NCBI RefSeq assembly: GCF_000003855.2
Contig: NW_003101619.1
Coordinates: forward strand, 1-32,650
Reading direction: 5' to 3'
DNA length: 32,650 nucleotides
Source: Blastomyces gilchristii SLH14081
Taxonomy: Eukaryota; Ascomycota; Eurotiomycetes; Onygenales; Ajellomycetaceae
The position numbers were made by a program, and so were the translations under genes. Shown here piece after piece: positions 32,573 through 32,650 of the stretch. The notes below the pieces were generated by a model, which saw only the letters and a program-made list of their open reading frames with translations, searched no databases and was not told where the DNA came from. Within the stretch, counting starts at the first letter, position 1. Every line of letters begins with the position of its first letter.

Positions 32573-32650
32573 TGTAAGAAGCCTACACAGAAAAGATCGC
32601 TACGATATCGCCAGATAGTATATAACAAAGTGAAAAACATAGAGAAGGAA
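32573..32650 (-). repeat. Gypsy-B-family LTR, cut by window edge
   Basis: The reverse complement reads TTCCTTCTCTATGTTTTTCACTTTGTTATATA and ends GTAGGCTTCTTACA, matching the last part of the Gypsy-B LTRs. The middle (GGCGATATCGTAGCGATC) differs, so it is a diverged subfamily. The adjacent minus-strand sequence lacks the Gypsy-B leader, so the LTR is solitary or a 3' LTR whose element lies outside the window. Confidence 0.7.

Noticed and set aside
1..32650. CRISPR array, tRNA, rRNA or bacterial-type operon
   Set aside because: No regular spacer-repeat array, no clover-leaf sequence and no ribosome-binding-site gene clusters were seen; repeats are all explained by transposons and minisatellites.

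Overview
This window looks like heterochromatic, transposon-packed DNA from a filamentous fungus, most likely an ascomycete. The reasons are the families present (a Tad1-type LINE, a Tf1/sushi-type chromovirus, a second Ty3/Gypsy family, a Ty1/Copia element, a Fot1/pogo element and a hAT-type MITE), the very high AT content, and pervasive C-to-T/G-to-A decay that has filled every element ORF with stops. I see no intact host gene, tRNA, rRNA or CRISPR array. All coding calls are degenerate transposon genes recognised by their order of motifs. A sequencing gap of 502 N lies at 12601-13102.

Layout. Positions 1-3405: a pyrimidine-rich minisatellite (54-340) faces a purine-rich one (480-842, resuming 3168-3405). 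A 2323-bp Fot1/pogo-like transposon with 42-bp inverted repeats is inserted in the purine arm at a TA. Positions 3709-19675: one Copia element with identical-length 147-bp LTRs and a 5-bp ATTTT target duplication contains everything between. In its left part sits a 506-bp hAT-type MITE. Next comes a Gypsy element (here Gypsy-A, 5' LTR 5606-5851) that carries a second MITE copy and stops abruptly at 9994 in the integrase zinc-finger region. There a minus-strand 5'-truncated LINE follows (9995-18009), itself split by a complete chromovirus (Gypsy-B1, 11139-16794, TSD GAAAG). The Copia reverse transcriptase resumes directly at 18010, so a piece of Gypsy-A and of Copia is missing at that junction. 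Positions 20314-29768: a second copy of the chromovirus (Gypsy-B2) has a plus-strand LINE inserted in its leader with a 14-bp target duplication. Positions 29774-32650: AT-rich unassigned DNA, a minus-strand Gypsy-A-type LTR (31411-31655) with a purine tract on its internal side, and a truncated minus-strand Gypsy-B-type LTR at the window edge.

Two observations stand out. First, paired repeat copies show that the decay hits mainly C followed by G or C (CpG and CpC), not the CpA context of classical repeat-induced point mutation; this leaves CA/TG abundant and makes TGA the dominant in-frame stop. Second, the chromovirus seems to use Tf1-style self-priming: an 11-nt stretch just inside the 5' LTR is complementary to a stretch in the LTR 48 nt downstream of a TATAAATA box, and one base pair covaries between the two copies.

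The elements do not work together as a pathway. They record successive insertions followed by mutational silencing: Copia first, then MITE and Gypsy-A, then MITE and LINE, then Gypsy-B1.
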